Below, in pieces: positions 23,673 through 34,431 of a DNA stretch of 64,000 bases (the first letter of the stretch is position 1; every line of letters starts with the position of its first letter). The notes below the pieces were generated by a model, which searched no databases, was not told the origin of the DNA, and saw only the letters and a program-made list of their open reading frames with translations. The stretch spans positions 5,704,001 through 5,768,000 of the forward strand of contig NC_016457.1 of assembly GCF_000226115.1 (NCBI RefSeq), given 5' to 3'. This DNA comes from Thermothielavioides terrestris NRRL 8126. Its lineage: Eukaryota; Ascomycota; Sordariomycetes; Sordariales; Chaetomiaceae. Position numbers and translations under genes: made by a program.

Positions 23673-24701
23673 GGTTTTTTTTGTCGGGTGGAGAGGTGCT
23701 TAAGTGGTGGGCGGTGAAAATGGGCTGGATGGATGGATATGGGTGGGTGGGTGGTGTGGGGGGTTGAGGGCGTTGCTGTGACCAATTCATTTTGAGGTCG
23801 AGAGATTGGTTTATAAATCGAGAGAGAGGGACTTGAGTCTCGAACCAGAGTTCTGGATACAATATTGGAATGCAGAGACAGACCCTGTGTGTTGACGGAG
23901 ATAAAGGAGCTGGTCTCTGGGACAGGTTTGTAGTAGTTTCTAGGGACGGCTGTTCGGAGGTAACAGACCCGTCGGTAGGAAATCAGGACAAGGCGGTCGA
24001 TGAAATTGAAGACTGAACAGTGGATGCTGAGTTAGGCAATAGCAATGTGTGAAGGAGGATGAAGGCGCCTAGCTGGCTGTGATTCGAACGCAGCTTGGGT
24101 CCGATGCTCTGAGTAACCTGCGGAGCATTACGATGCAGGAAAACTGATCAGAGTCAAAGTCGTCAGTTAATTGGCACTCATCAGAGGCGGGGGAAAGGGG
24201 AGTGGCAATCTAACAAGACAAGTCAAACGGGCTTCTGTGGCAAAGACTCACGTACTTCCGGGCTAGCAGGGACGGAGGGACTCGCGGGAAGAATTTCGAC
24301 AGCAAGCTGAAGCTTGACGAGTCGGCTAGGTTGATGTGACATCTGAAAGACACGGTGGGATTGCCAAGTCGGATACGCCAGGTCAGGAAGAAGATGGGGT
24401 ATCATTGATATTTCTGTTTGTCGGCATTTTCGTAACGTCCCACGTGGGAACTAGCTGCTAGGCTGAGCCATGTTTCTGACAAGTGTCTAACTTGCTGTCC
24501 GCCGCCATTTGGCCCTGGAGTATTGTTCCAGCGCTTCCGAGGAACCTGACTGGGCGCGGCTGGCCAACGCGCCGAGGCACTAGACAACGAGGCATCGAGT
24601 GCAGGCGGTGAGAGGTGCGATAGGCTGGGACCGAGAGCATTCCGATAAAGATGTCTTCCCCAGGTAGTAGGAGATGTAACCTGTCGCATCCCACAACTCC
24701 C
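23673..24701. other. Intergenic region with a tRNA-like remnant
   Basis: About 1 kb upstream of the Cys-rich gene and downstream of dynactin p25. Bases 23,700-23,770 are G/T-rich (repeated GGTGG/GGATGG). Apart from the tRNA-like piece at 24,070-24,140 nothing is recognised. Confidence 0.5.
24070..24140 (-). pseudogene. tRNA-like remnant
   Basis: On the minus strand there is a T-arm-like hairpin with the loop core GTTCGAATC and one C-A mismatch in its stem, preceded by a D-arm-like piece (GCTC..AGGTTA..GAGC) and the start of an anticodon stem (ATCGGA). The 3' half of the anticodon arm is missing and no acceptor stem pairs. It therefore looks like a deleted tRNA copy, not a working gene. Confidence 0.3.
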
Positions 24702-25399
24702 TCAAGGCGGCACCGGCTGCGGGTTGTTCCCGACGGTCTTGTACAAGTCGCGCAGCTCGAAGGCCTCGAGGCCGCCCTCGGGCACCTCGCCGATGAGGCG
24801 GGCAGGCTGCCCCGCGACGATGCTGAAGCTGGGGATGACCATGTTGGGCGGCACGACGGCGCCGTCGAGGATGCGCACGTAGTCCTTGATGATGGCGAAC
24901 TCGCCGACCACGGCCTGGGCGCCGATGTGCACGTGGCTGCCGATGGACGCGGCCTGCACGACGGAGCCGGGCCCGACGAAGACGTGGTCGCCCATGCGCA
25001 GGGGCATGTAGGTGAAGACGCTGGGGGGGAGACGAGCAGACGGAATCAGCAACCGCAGTTTGGGGAAATGGGGAGATGGGGAGAGAAGGATGAACGACAC
25101 ACACACCCTTTGTAGAGCCGGCCCGGCGGGCGCAGACAGCACCCGCGGCTCAGAAAGCAGTAGCGCCCGATGGAGACGGCCGTGTTGTTAGGCGGCGCGC
25201 CGGTCGCCGACTGGGATGCGGGCTGCGGGGCGGCGGCGTGGACGGTGCGGGTCAGGTCGCCGCGGATCATGACGTCCGGCTGGATCACCGTCTTCCCGCC
25301 CAGCATGATGTTCTGCGTGCCCACGAGCGTGGCCTTGCGCGCCACCTTGTTGCCCGTGTCCGTCTCGATGTATTCGCCTCGCGGGGGCCGGCGCGACAT
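24702..25399 (-). CDS. ro-12: Dynactin subunit p25 (DCTN5 / RO-12 type)
   Basis: Exons 25,107-25,399 and 24,702-25,020 with an 86-bp intron give 203 aa. The donor is a GTGTGTGTGT tract and the acceptor follows a C-run; only this join keeps LYKGVFTYMPLRMGDHVFVG in frame. The protein opens with GEYIETDTGNKVARKA and continues with the hexapeptide-repeat left-handed beta helix characteristic of p25 (IMLGGKTVIQPDVMIRGDL; GSVVQAASIGSHVHIGAQ; VVPPNMVIPSFSIVAGQPA). p25 is part of the pointed-end complex of dynactin, which links dynein to endosomes and other cargo along microtubules in hyphae; in Neurospora it is known as RO-12. An Ala/Pro/Ser/Asn insert (about residues 53-72) between the first helix turns is longer than in the animal protein. 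A cytoplasmic housekeeping gene. Confidence 0.92.
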
Positions 25400-25881
25400 G
25401 GTGGCGGGAGGGGGTTGCTGTCGGCGGTGTCAAATGTCGGGCAGAGAGCCATCAAGGTTCCGGTCGCGTTGCCCAGTTGCGGCGCGCTCACTCGCGGCGC
25501 GGTTGAACTGTTGGGTCAGGTTCCAGGTTGCAGTTTGCAGCGGGCTTGCAGGGCCCAGGACCCCTGCAGACACCCGGGCACGGGCCGTCATCTAGCCGAA
25601 CGCTGCCAGGGTTCCAGGTTGGATTCCAGGTTCCATTCCAGAGCCCCCACGCATCAGGAGACTTCCAGGCGAAGCAGACGACGGAGAATGGGGCGACAAA
25701 ACTTCGAGCTAGGGACAAATAACAGCACAGCGGAATATGCTGCGGGTCTTTGGATTGCTCATTTGATTGACGGATTGACGCATGACAGTGTCGCCCTTTG
25801 TTTGAATCAATGTCAAACTCGGCCACTTCACGGGACGCTGAAGTCAGAAATCACGAAAATCGCGAAAACCGCAGGCGACCC
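25400..25881. other. Intergenic between the dynactin and rhodanese genes
   Basis: Promoter side of dynactin p25 and 3' side of the rhodanese gene. Contains short repeats of the word CCAGGTT (near 25,521-25,640). No gene seen. Confidence 0.5.
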
Positions 25882-26593
25882 TCAACATCCAGGAGCGCTC
25901 TTCTCCCACACCGTCGCGTCATAGCCGTCCATCCACTCAACATACTCGCCTCCCGCGGCCGCCCACTCTTTGATGCCCCCGGCGAGGGCCAGACTCTGCA
26001 TGTCCGTGTCGCCCACGCTGGCGAGATGGTCGGCCAGCCAGCCCGTTGCCCTGCTGCCGCGGCCAGTCGACGATCCTGGGGCGAGTCAGCGGCTTGCTAC
26101 GGAATCGTTACTGTACTGTGTCTTGCTTGACAAGGAGACATACCGCAGTAAAAGATGACCTTGCGCATGCCTGCCGCCTTCAGCGTGGCGTAAACGGTCG
26201 ACAACGTGGGGTAGAGGCTCTGCGCCGGTAGGTTGATGGAGCCGCGGATTGTGCCGCCCTGCGTCCATGTCAGACTACTGTGGTAGTGAGCCGAAAAAAA
26301 AACGAAGTGTTTGTTCTCTTTGTTGGAGTCGAGTTTGTTGGAGTCCACAGTATTCGCGAACAGAGCGACCCCTGGCCCGCCCGGAAACGCTCAGTTCAAC
26401 TCACCTCAAAATCATTCCGCCTCAGATCGATCAAGATAAAGTCTCTCTTGCCCAGCGGCGTGGCTTTGAGCATGCCGAGGACTTCGTCGCGCGAGATGGT
26501 GGCCACCGGCGACCGGGGAGCGGGGTATGCGGCATACCACGGCGCCACAGGGCCCTCACTGCTCACCTTGCTCGCTGCCTCAGTGTTCGCCAT
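25882..26593 (-). CDS. Rhodanese / Cdc25-Acr2-like domain protein
   Basis: Exons 26,405-26,593, 26,144-26,258 and 25,882-26,075 (introns 146 and 68 bp) join to 165 aa. The protein is a single rhodanese fold: ISRDEVLGML, then DFILIDLRRNDFEGGTIRGSINLPAQS, then the active-site loop FYCGSSTGRGSRATGW, and a C-terminal LALAGGIKEW. The loop is Cys-x5-Arg with a seven-residue span, the size found in Cdc25 phosphatases and Acr2-type arsenate reductases and one residue longer than in sulfurtransferases. The likely activity is phosphatase or arsenate reductase, in the cytoplasm; the sequence cannot separate these. No arsenite exporter gene is nearby, so an arsenic-resistance operon-like pairing is not supported here. 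Confidence 0.88.
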
Positions 26594-26871
26594 TTTCCAA
26601 TTGTTGACACCTCGCGCTTGCCCGAAAGTCCAGGCAGGGTTGGTCCGAGAGTCTTGAGAAAACTGTGTGGTAGGCTACTTTGGGTTGTATCACGGCGGGG
26701 AAATTGGAACTCCGAAAAGCATATCCACTCATTCCCGGTTTCAGCTAGTCATTACATAGAGCCTAAGATGAATGTCTCCGCGCAACTGTGATTGGTGCTG
26801 GTGCGCCAGTGAACTAGGCACCTGACCCCAACTGTATAGCACCCGCCACTGAGTCCCTCTCGCGACCCAAG

Positions 26872-28040
26872 TCAAAGCCCCGTTTTTTTCCGGCGATCTG
26901 CCAACCGTACCAGGTGATGCGGCAGCAGTGGCCTCATCCACCGCTCGTCCTTCTTTGTCTCCTCCTGGAAGGCCGGGTACCTCACCCCTGGGCTGCATAT
27001 GTCGTGGCCATCGAGGAGAGGTAGCCCGCAGAACATGTTGGCCAGCGTGCACATCAGGTCGTTGGCACTCCTGCTGTACTGCTCTGCCTTCTCGGGGAGG
27101 AAAGGGGTGTTCGCATCCGTAAGATATTGCCATATGCCCCCCAGGATGGCGGCGGTGCAGAGAGCTGCGTCTCGCTCTGGGTCGTCGAGCTTAGGGTTGC
27201 GGCAACCGGTGCTGCGATCCATGCGACTCTGGACCTCTTCATGGTAGAAATCCAGGAGTGTTTGGATCAGAGATCCGCGGAGTTCCATGACATGGTCTGA
27301 TGTCTCGCGTCAGCGGCCCACGTACATACAGAACTAAGCGTGCGTAAATGTCTCACCGATCAGATCTGACAGCCCCAAGTGACTGCCAAACGAGAGCTTC
27401 TGCGACTCGGGGCCGAAAGTCACATCTTCGCCGACTACCGAGAGGTTGAACACGAGGTCGGTGACTTCGGCGGCAACCACGGCTTCGCAGCCCAGCTCCC
27501 AGGCCGCATGCAGTCTCAACACGTGCTCTTGTCCGGTGAGATGCTCGGCCCGAGAGACGAGCTGGTAAGGGAACCAGATCCTTCCGCGCTCACTGGACTC
27601 CGGGTGGTTGACGGCATACACCCATCTCCGGGCCATCGGTCGGAGGACGTGCACCATGTCGTACTTGTCGGTGTACACGAGTATCCGACTTAGCTCCGAG
27701 AGCGACAGATCCTCTGGCACTTCGTCGAAGGCGCCGTGGATGATTCGGAGAATGACCAGAATCGGCCATGGGTCATCCTCCGGAAGGTCCGCAACCCAGT
27801 CGCCCTCAGCCGGCTTGGACTCTTTCCACGGTCCGAACAGCATGGCTTTCCAGACCGGGGAGGCGCGTCGCATTGTGGCGGAGCATACTTGGACCTCGAG
27901 CGCTTCTTCGCCAGCGCGCTCGAAACCGACTCGGAGGAGAAGGTCTCCGTCGCTGTCGAGGACGAGCCGAGTGAACTACACATTGTCAGCGTATATGTAG
28001 CATAAAGTTTGCCCAGTTAGCTGCCATCCACCTTCGCCAT
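26872..28040 (-). CDS. BTB/POZ domain protein
   Basis: Exons 28,032-28,040, 27,357-27,975 and 26,872-27,296 join to 350 aa; introns are 56 and 60 bp. The first coding exon would be only nine bases (start context CACCATGG) with a weak GTGGAT donor, so the start is less certain than the rest. The BTB fold begins directly: LVLDSDGDLLLRVG, then CSATMRRASPVWKAMLFGPWKES, then LRIIHGAFDEVPEDLSLSEL and ILVYTDKYDM. This subfamily is expanded in filamentous ascomycetes and often acts as a substrate adaptor of Cullin-3 ligases or as an uncharacterised dimeric protein. The C-terminal half is helical with a few cysteines and no kelch, MATH or zinc-finger domain. Confidence 0.85.
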
Positions 28041-29185
28041 GGTGCTAGAATTTAGGTCGATGGTTAAAAGGTTGTGTTGATGGAGTCGATTGACCGCTGT
28101 GAATTGGTGTGAAGTGGTGGTGAGGTATGGGCCGGAATCCTGCGCAGGTTGCAGCCATAGGTGAGGTTGGAACTGGGAGAGGGCCATAAAAAAAAAAAAA
28201 AAAACAAAAACAGGGACCCACAACACAGACAAAGAAAGCACTATAACAGCTCTATTGTTCAAAGTTCAATAAGGTGCCTTACTCTGTGAATGGTTATTCA
28301 GATGATTCAGATGATGAACTATCTATTTAGCAGGTTAAGGCTGACCCAGCTAGCCAAGGTCAACCCAGGGGCCAGGAGCCAAGGTCGACCAGCCGCCCCA
28401 GTTTATAAGTACAGAACAGAAGTTGAATCATCCACAATTTCCGGAATGGGGTTGCACGCAATCGAATGCAGCAGGAACTCCCGGGGAAATCCAACACGCC
28501 AATTCTGTCTTGGTTTGTGATTGCCGAAACGTGAGTATCCTCCGGACACTACACCCATCGAATCATCACCACCCACTAGTCGGCTGAACAAACCAGCAGC
28601 CCAACCAGAGCGATTTTTGCGACGGACAGCAACATCCGCTTGCGACAACGGCCTCTGGAAACCTGGAAACGATTCAACGTCGGCTTGGAAGATTGCTGAC
28701 TGAATTCTGGCAAATACCATTCATTTTCTGCGACTCGGGTGCCTGTGGCAAAGCAAAGCAAGGGAAAACAACACAGGACGGCAAACAACAGCGGGAACAA
28801 TTGCAGTAGGCAGTCATGTTTCTGGCCGAACGGAGCTAGCAACTCTCTAACTACCTAGCTAGGTAGCATCTTCCTTCCGACGGCCGGTTTTGTAGGGCCC
28901 TTGTTTCAATGAAGCCCATACGGTGGTGGGCTGCATTCGCTCGCTCGTTCGGAGCCCTGGGAAAGTGTGTCGCTTGCAACAAGAGACCTGAGTTTTGCCT
29001 AGTGCTTTACATCGACGAGTTTCGCCTTGATCACTTTTTGACATCCTCCTCGAATGCTTAAGTTTACCGGGATACCGGAGATCAGAATCTTGCTGGTCAA
29101 CCAGGAAAATCTGGGAGGATGTGTTCCTCGAATACAAAGGGCCACGCATTCACAGACACTGCACCGCTTCACACATGTCTTGTCC
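28041..29185. other. Intergenic region, 5' of the BTB gene
   Basis: Holds an uninterrupted run of 17 A at 28,188-28,204 and a perfect 16-bp palindrome CTACCTAGCTAGGTAG at 28,851-28,866. Short open frames on both strands overlap each other and show no protein-like composition. The 3' UTR of the methyltransferase gene should lie at its right end. Confidence 0.5.
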
Positions 29186-30195
29186 TCACTCCGGCTTCTG
29201 CCCTATCACCACGAAGAGCTTTGGCTTGAAGCCGTGCTCCAGCATCTCGGCGCGCAAGCCGTCCAGAAAGCGGGCATATTCGGCCGCGTCCCGGGCGACG
29301 CCGGGGAAGCCGCTGCCATCCTTGGGCAGCTTGGTCGCGAAGCCCCGGAAGGCGTCGACCTGCAGGTCGACCGACTTCTCCCGCCAGGCGGCCTCCCTGG
29401 CCAGGGGACCGTACCCGACATCGAACTCGGCCCTCTGCACGTTCTCGAATCCGGCCTCCCGCACCAGGTCCTCCAGCCGGTCGGCCACGAAGATGTCCAT
29501 GTCGGAGTGCGTCCTGGTCCACAGCGCCATCTTGTACATCTTGGTGATGTAGGGGAACCTGGCGTCGTCGAGGGGCCGGTCGCGGTCGAACCACTGGACC
29601 TCGGCGAGCTGGATCCAGCCGCCGGGCTTGAGCAGGGCCGCGTGGTTGCGCACCACGACCGGCCAGTCGGGGGCCTGCAGGCCCCAGATCAGGAGCCGCT
29701 GGTGCACGAGGTCGAAGCTGCCCGTCCACGACGGGTCGGGCGGCGCGGCGGACCGGATGTCGAACTCGCGCAGGTCGAGCGCCGCGTGCGGGCCCGTCTT
29801 GGGCGGGAAGAGCGCGCCGCCGATGTCCACGCCGTGCAGCGACCAGTCGTGCTGCGGGTGGCGCCGCGCCAGGTCCAGCAGCCATGTTCCTGTGGGTGGG
29901 CTCGCGGTCAGAGATATAGATATCTACCTAAAGAAGGGACGCGCGAAAGAACTCCATCCAATTCAGGTTTCGCCTTACCGTCAGCCGCACCACAGTCGAG
30001 CACCTTGACGCTTCGCTGCTTGATAGGTGCCAGCAGCATGGCACCGCCAGTTGCCGAGAGGAGGAAGGCGTGCTGGTTCCGTAGTCGCTCGATCTCTTTG
30101 GCGTGGTGCGGCAGGTTGTAGATTCCTTCGGTGCCGGCGAAGAGGTTGACCACGCCCTCGCCGTTGCCGTCTTGAGGGGGCTGTGCGGAGGTCAT
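29186..30195 (-). CDS. SAM-dependent methyltransferase (UMTA/LaeA-like)
   Basis: Exons 29,979-30,195 and 29,186-29,889 with an 89-bp intron give 306 aa. The join restores motif I, VLDCGAADGTWLLDLA, which the intron splits after the GAADG Gly codon's first base. Further class I features are GVDIGGALFP (post-I), FDLVHQRLLIWGLQ (motif II) and LLKPGGWIQLAEVQW (motif III). The N-terminus has the YNLPHHAKEIERLRNQHAFL pattern usual in fungal LaeA/UMTA-type proteins, where the velvet-complex regulator LaeA and many secondary-metabolite methyltransferases belong. Substrate is unknown. It lacks any targeting signal, so cytoplasm or nucleus is expected. Its neighbours do not form a clear pathway. Confidence 0.9.
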
Positions 30196-31009
30196 GATGG
30201 GAACTGGAGATGTAGGGAGTCAGTAAGAAGTTGAGATATTAAATGATGTATTCGGCGAGGCTTGTAACATGTGCCTCGTCCTTTGGAGTTTCCTGTAGTT
30301 AAAACGGACCTCAATGGCTCGGGGCTGCCCTGGAGCTTCCCCGCAACCGATTAAACAGTGCAATATATAGCTGCACTGCTTCTTCTGCTACGACATCCGT
30401 CACATGATAATCCCTGGAGTTATCCCCGTGCCAGTGCCTTGTGTTGGCACCCAACCGTTACTCGTGGCGAATGTGGGGTCGGTCATGCACCGTCTCTCTA
30501 CCCCAAACAGCCGAGCTCTCTAGAGAGCAGCCCCGCACGTCCTCGGCTCGGTACGGTAGTTAAGGTAACTTGATCCTGGAACTGCCGTGGGGGCCGTGCC
30601 GTCGTGTCATCCGCGGACCTGGCAGTTGGGTTGCGTCCATTAGCATTCCGGACTTCCGAGGTCTCTCGAGGAGGAGCAACGCTACCCATGGATGGGCCAG
30701 GTCGCGGCGAGCAGGAATAAAAGCAAACCTGCATACGAAAGTCACTGGCTCAGCTCATGGGCTGTACTATCCATCAGACTAGTGTATTCGTCGTGTTCAA
30801 CTGGTCCTGCCCTGCCTCGCTTGGCTACGCCATGCGGATCAACCCCCCAGCTCAAGTTCGCCGTCTGCGTCAAGTCACGATGAAAGCACGCCAGTCGTAA
30901 CGTATCCAGGACCTGCTGGATTCCGCATCTAACTTGGTGGCAAACCCTGTCTTGGCCACCAGCAGTCTCAACACATTCCAAAACCCAACCCAACTCCGAT
31001 CGCTTCGCG
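30196..31009. other. Intergenic, 5' of the methyltransferase gene
   Basis: About 0.8 kb of ordinary base composition. Only short overlapping open frames occur; none has protein-like features. It should include the methyltransferase promoter. Confidence 0.5.
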
Positions 31010-31535
31010 CTATGCTCTGCGTCCACAGACACACATCCGCTGAACATCCATCGGCCTCACGTTCCTTCCCGTCCCCCATCGCCCAACGCCCTCCGACGCC
31101 TCAGTACCGTAACACATCATGCACGCCACCACCGTCCCGCGGCAGCGCGTGCAAGCAATGCAGTGCTCGGCATCTAGTCGACATCCGACTAGGAAGCATC
31201 TGTGATAAAGGCACTCACATGTCAGTAACAGCGTGTCCGGGAAAGAGAATTGTAACACGAGAAGCAAAGGGCTCACAGGATCGGCAATGGCTGCAGCGAC
31301 CTTGGATGACAATGTCGTAAACGTGGATCAAGCGGGCCGGATAATAGCACAGCCGCACCTGCCCGGTTGTTTCGCTGATGGTGCCACTGCAGACGAAGAG
31401 CAGGGGCGCGCGAGCCAGGTGGCCGCACTCGAGGTAAAAGACGTAGCGGCCGCAGGTGCAGCCATCCGGGCCATTGACTCGAAGCCAACGGCCTTGTTCA
31501 GACATGAGGTCGCGAAGGTTGATAACGGTAGGCAT
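31010..31535 (-). CDS. Small CxxC-rich hypothetical protein
   Basis: The frame from ATG at 31,535 runs open to 31,215 (106 aa). A two-exon reading (31,277-31,535 and 31,010-31,188, intron 88 bp with GTGAGC donor, ACTGAC branch point and TAG acceptor) gives 145 aa and adds more cysteine pairs. Seen in the protein: CTCGRYVFYLECGHLAR, FVCSG, CYYPAR and GRCSHC in the first exon, then CIACTRC and ACMMC in the second. The spacing suggests one or two zinc ribbons. Similar short Cys-patterned proteins are common and uncharacterised in Sordariomycetes. Which 3' end is used cannot be decided from sequence alone. Confidence 0.45.
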
Positions 31536-32689
31536 GATGCCGAGGCGGACGGGATAACTGTTGGCTTCTCCGTTGAGTCTGGCGTAAAGGGCTCGTGTGT
31601 TAATTTGAAGGGTGCGATTGTTGCTATCAAGATAGAGAAAGGGAACTCTCGATTGGGAAAGCAGTCATCGGGCGGTTAAGCTGGTACTTAACCTTTTCGA
31701 CAGAGGCAAGCTGCTAGCTTGTCCTCATTGCAAGGCTCCTGGCCCAAGAACCGGATCCAAGCGCGTCTCAGCGAGGTGTTGTGCGGATCCCAGCGGTTCG
31801 TCAAGATGTAACGAGTTGATCCTGCTTCAGGGGCCGTGAGCCTTTCACTCCATCGCACCGCTGCGTCGTTCTATGTTGCCGGTGAAACACCTGGGGCTTA
31901 CCGAAAACTGGTGGCGCCGAAGCCACCACCGGCAAAGCCCTTGGGAGCGAATGTGTCTCGGCGAACTCCGGTGCACTCAATGCAGCCGATTTGTCCAGTT
32001 GCCCGTTGCCCGTGCACCCAGGCATATGTTGATCTGACTGACGGAAGCGAGGTGGAAACAACCTGGCGGCGGAGAAGGAGGTCCTGGACGTGCGCCAAAA
32101 GCCAGACCCGGACGGACGACCATCGCTGCAATTGTCAGAATCCCTTGCTGTGGGCTCTCATAGTTCTTCATCACAAGTGAGCTGTATCTTTAGACAAGTG
32201 TGATAATCAGGAGCTGTGGCGTTGTGTGACTCATTCAATTGCAGACGGAAATCTGCAAACGGAGCTGAAAGCGACGGGACCTGCTTGGAGTCGTTCCACC
32301 GCAGGCTCAGGGGCTCAGGCCGTTTCCGGCGGGCAACTTTGTCTCAACTGTCAACAAAGAGGCATGTGCCAGACTGCCCAGGCCCGCAAGTTCTTTGTCA
32401 CTTCTCTGTTTCCCTCTCAAAACCCTTGTCACCTATTGCTGAGTGGCGGTGCAAAGAATAGCCGAGCATGCGAAAGAACCCGTCTAGGCACTTTGATACC
32501 ACTAAATCTAAAAAGTCCAAACATCCCCCAGAGCTTTTCCGGGAACTCTTCCATGCTGTCCGAGCCGAACCCACCTCACCAGTCATCGCTGCACAACTTT
32601 ACCAACTCAAAACGACTCGCCAGCGCATCGTTGGCACCGCATAGTTTCATATTTCCCCCGTCCCACGGAACCATCACCCCACCGGCGAC
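31536..32689. other. Divergent promoter region between the CxxC gene and the kinase-like gene
   Basis: About 1.15 kb between two divergent genes, so it holds both promoters. A plus-strand open frame at 32,226-32,693 (155 codons) overlaps the start of the kinase-like gene but has no recognisable domain; it is more likely 5' leader. Confidence 0.5.
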
Positions 32690-34270
32690 ATGAATCCCAC
32701 CAGAAATGCGCGCCTAGACAGGCATGGCTTCGTCTCCATGGGAGACTCTCTCCTCGTCCGCGACGATGGCACCAAAGATGGACATGGCGAGAGCTTTCCC
32801 ATGCGCGGTCTGTTTGACCTTGACTCCTTTCGCGCCCTGACGGTCACGCACCTGGTTCCGGACGTCTGGTCGCAGTATAAGGATGGCGGTCTGGGACCAG
32901 AAGACGTGCAAGCCATTATTTCCAAGATGGAACAGGACGATCCGGATTGGGAAGATGCTTCCTTCGCCGCCCTTTGCCGGCTCGTGCGCCCGCTCATGGA
33001 CGAGCTGCCGGCCGACGTGGTAGCCATCGACCTGGACGCGTCAGGAAAGGTCGTGCGGACCTCAACGGACCCTGCCCTCTCCCCGGCCTGGTCCACGTAC
33101 TACCCCTCCGTTGCCGAGTACCAGCTGCGACGGCCCGTCGCCACGCTTCTGCGCTCGCAGCTGGCCGTCACCGAGCGCTTCAGAGGGGGCAGCGCAGACA
33201 AGGTTGTCTGTTTGCTGGACGACAGGACGATGGTGTTCAAGTACCGCGGCGAAGCATGCCTCTACGGCGGCGTCTGGGGCGAGATCCAGATCTTGTCGCA
33301 GCTCCCGGCCGGGCATCCCCACTTCCTGACCCTGGAAGCTCTCGTCCTCGAAGAGATCAGCGGCCTTGGCGTCGTCGGCTTCACCATGCGCTACGTCGCC
33401 AGTCCGTCCCTGGATCGGTGGGACCCGTCGCGGCAGTTCAAGCTGCGGTGGCTACGCGAGCTGATGGCCATCGTCGACGAGCTGAACCTCGAGTACGGGA
33501 TCATGCACCAGGACATCGCCGACCGGAATCTCCTCATCGACCCCGACACCGGCTCCCTCGTGCTGATCGATTTCGGCTACGCGAACGGTATCGGCCATGG
33601 CGATCACGGACGGGGGTACAGGGGGGAGATGCCGGGTCGAGACGACGTCAAGGGCGTCGTGATCCTCGCCTACTACCTCGTCACCCGCGACCCTCGCTAC
33701 TCCCAATACTACCTGGACCAAGTCGACGAGGCGGACGTCCTCGACGTCGACAAGTGGACGAGCGCGGCCGCCGCCAACCACGCCGTGCTCGACCACCCGC
33801 CCGCCGTCTTCCACGCCGAGGTGACCGCCTGGGCCGCGCGCCGCCGGGCCGCGCCGCCGCTGACGCACTACACCCAGGCGCCCAAGCACCTCCACCTGCC
33901 GCCGCCGCCCGTCCCGCCGCGGGACGTGGTCACTCACGTCGACGACAGCTCTGGCGCCGTCACCGAGCGTAACCTGATCACGGCCCACGGTCTCCGGGCG
34001 GACCGGATCGCGGCGGGGCGCCCCGTGCTCCGCTGGGAGCGCCCGCCCGCGTCCAAGGTCGACAAAAGCCGCCTGCTGCTGGCGACGGGCCGGTACGCCG
34101 ACGAGGAGCCCGCCGCCGACGGGCCGGGGCTGGCCGTGCCGGACTCGAAGCGCGGGTTTCCGCAGCCGCCCGTGCCGGTGGCGGTCGAGGGGGGTGAAAG
34201 CGGGGGCGACAAGCGTCCTCAGGGCGTGGACGCGAATGGCACGTCGAAGAAGCGCAGACGGCGGGGGTAA
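32690..34270 (+). CDS. Protein-kinase-like (KDO-type fold) fungal protein
   Basis: A single exon of 526 aa. The centre is a divergent eukaryotic-type kinase lobe: MVFKYRGEACLYGGVWGEIQIL (possible Lys and Glu of the N-lobe), then the catalytic loop YGIMHQDIADRNLLID with the His-x-Asp..Asn pattern, and VLIDFGYA as the DFG motif. These key residues are all present, although the glycine loop is not obvious. Such proteins form a large fungal group related to aminoglycoside phosphotransferases and Haspin-like kinases; substrates are unknown. The C-terminus is Pro/Ala-rich and ends in a basic KKRRRRG tail that could be a nuclear signal. The start is the first ATG of the open frame, in good context (GCGACATGA). 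Confidence 0.82.
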   Translation: MNPTRNARLDRHGFVSMGDSLLVRDDGTKDGHGESFPMRGLFDLDSFRALTVTHLVPDVWSQYKDGGLGPEDVQAIISKMEQDDPDWEDASFAALCRLVRPLMDELPADVVAIDLDASGKVVRTSTDPALSPAWSTYYPSVAEYQLRRPVATLLRSQLAVTERFRGGSADKVVCLLDDRTMVFKYRGEACLYGGVWGEIQILSQLPAGHPHFLTLEALVLEEISGLGVVGFTMRYVASPSLDRWDPSRQFKLRWLRELMAIVDELNLEYGIMHQDIADRNLLIDPDTGSLVLIDFGYANGIGHGDHGRGYRGEMPGRDDVKGVVILAYYLVTRDPRYSQYYLDQVDEADVLDVDKWTSAAAANHAVLDHPPAVFHAEVTAWAARRRAAPPLTHYTQAPKHLHLPPPPVPPRDVVTHVDDSSGAVTERNLITAHGLRADRIAAGRPVLRWERPPASKVDKSRLLLATGRYADEEPAADGPGLAVPDSKRGFPQPPVPVAVEGGESGGDKRPQGVDANGTSKKRRRRG

Positions 34271-34431
34271 GGAAAGAAAACTTGGGCGGGGCAATAGGGG
34301 GAGGGGCGTATGTCTGCGTGGAGGATGTACACTTTAGAACTGTGGCGAGTAGGGGAAACGAGTTACGACGAGGCAAGGGAGAGACAAGTAACGTCGAAGC
34401 CACCTAGTTTGGACGTACCTGAGCTAGATGT

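Noticed and set aside
22873..23862. Long minus-strand open frame of 329 codons overlapping the Cys-rich gene
   Set aside because: Its product is Arg/Gly/Pro/Ala-rich without structure, as expected for an alternative frame of GC-rich DNA; the 294-codon frame has ordinary composition and patterned cysteines.
29054..30121. Plus-strand open frame of 355 codons opposite the methyltransferase
   Set aside because: It is antisense to a clear methyltransferase with conserved motifs and runs across its intron; composition is typical of a shadow frame.
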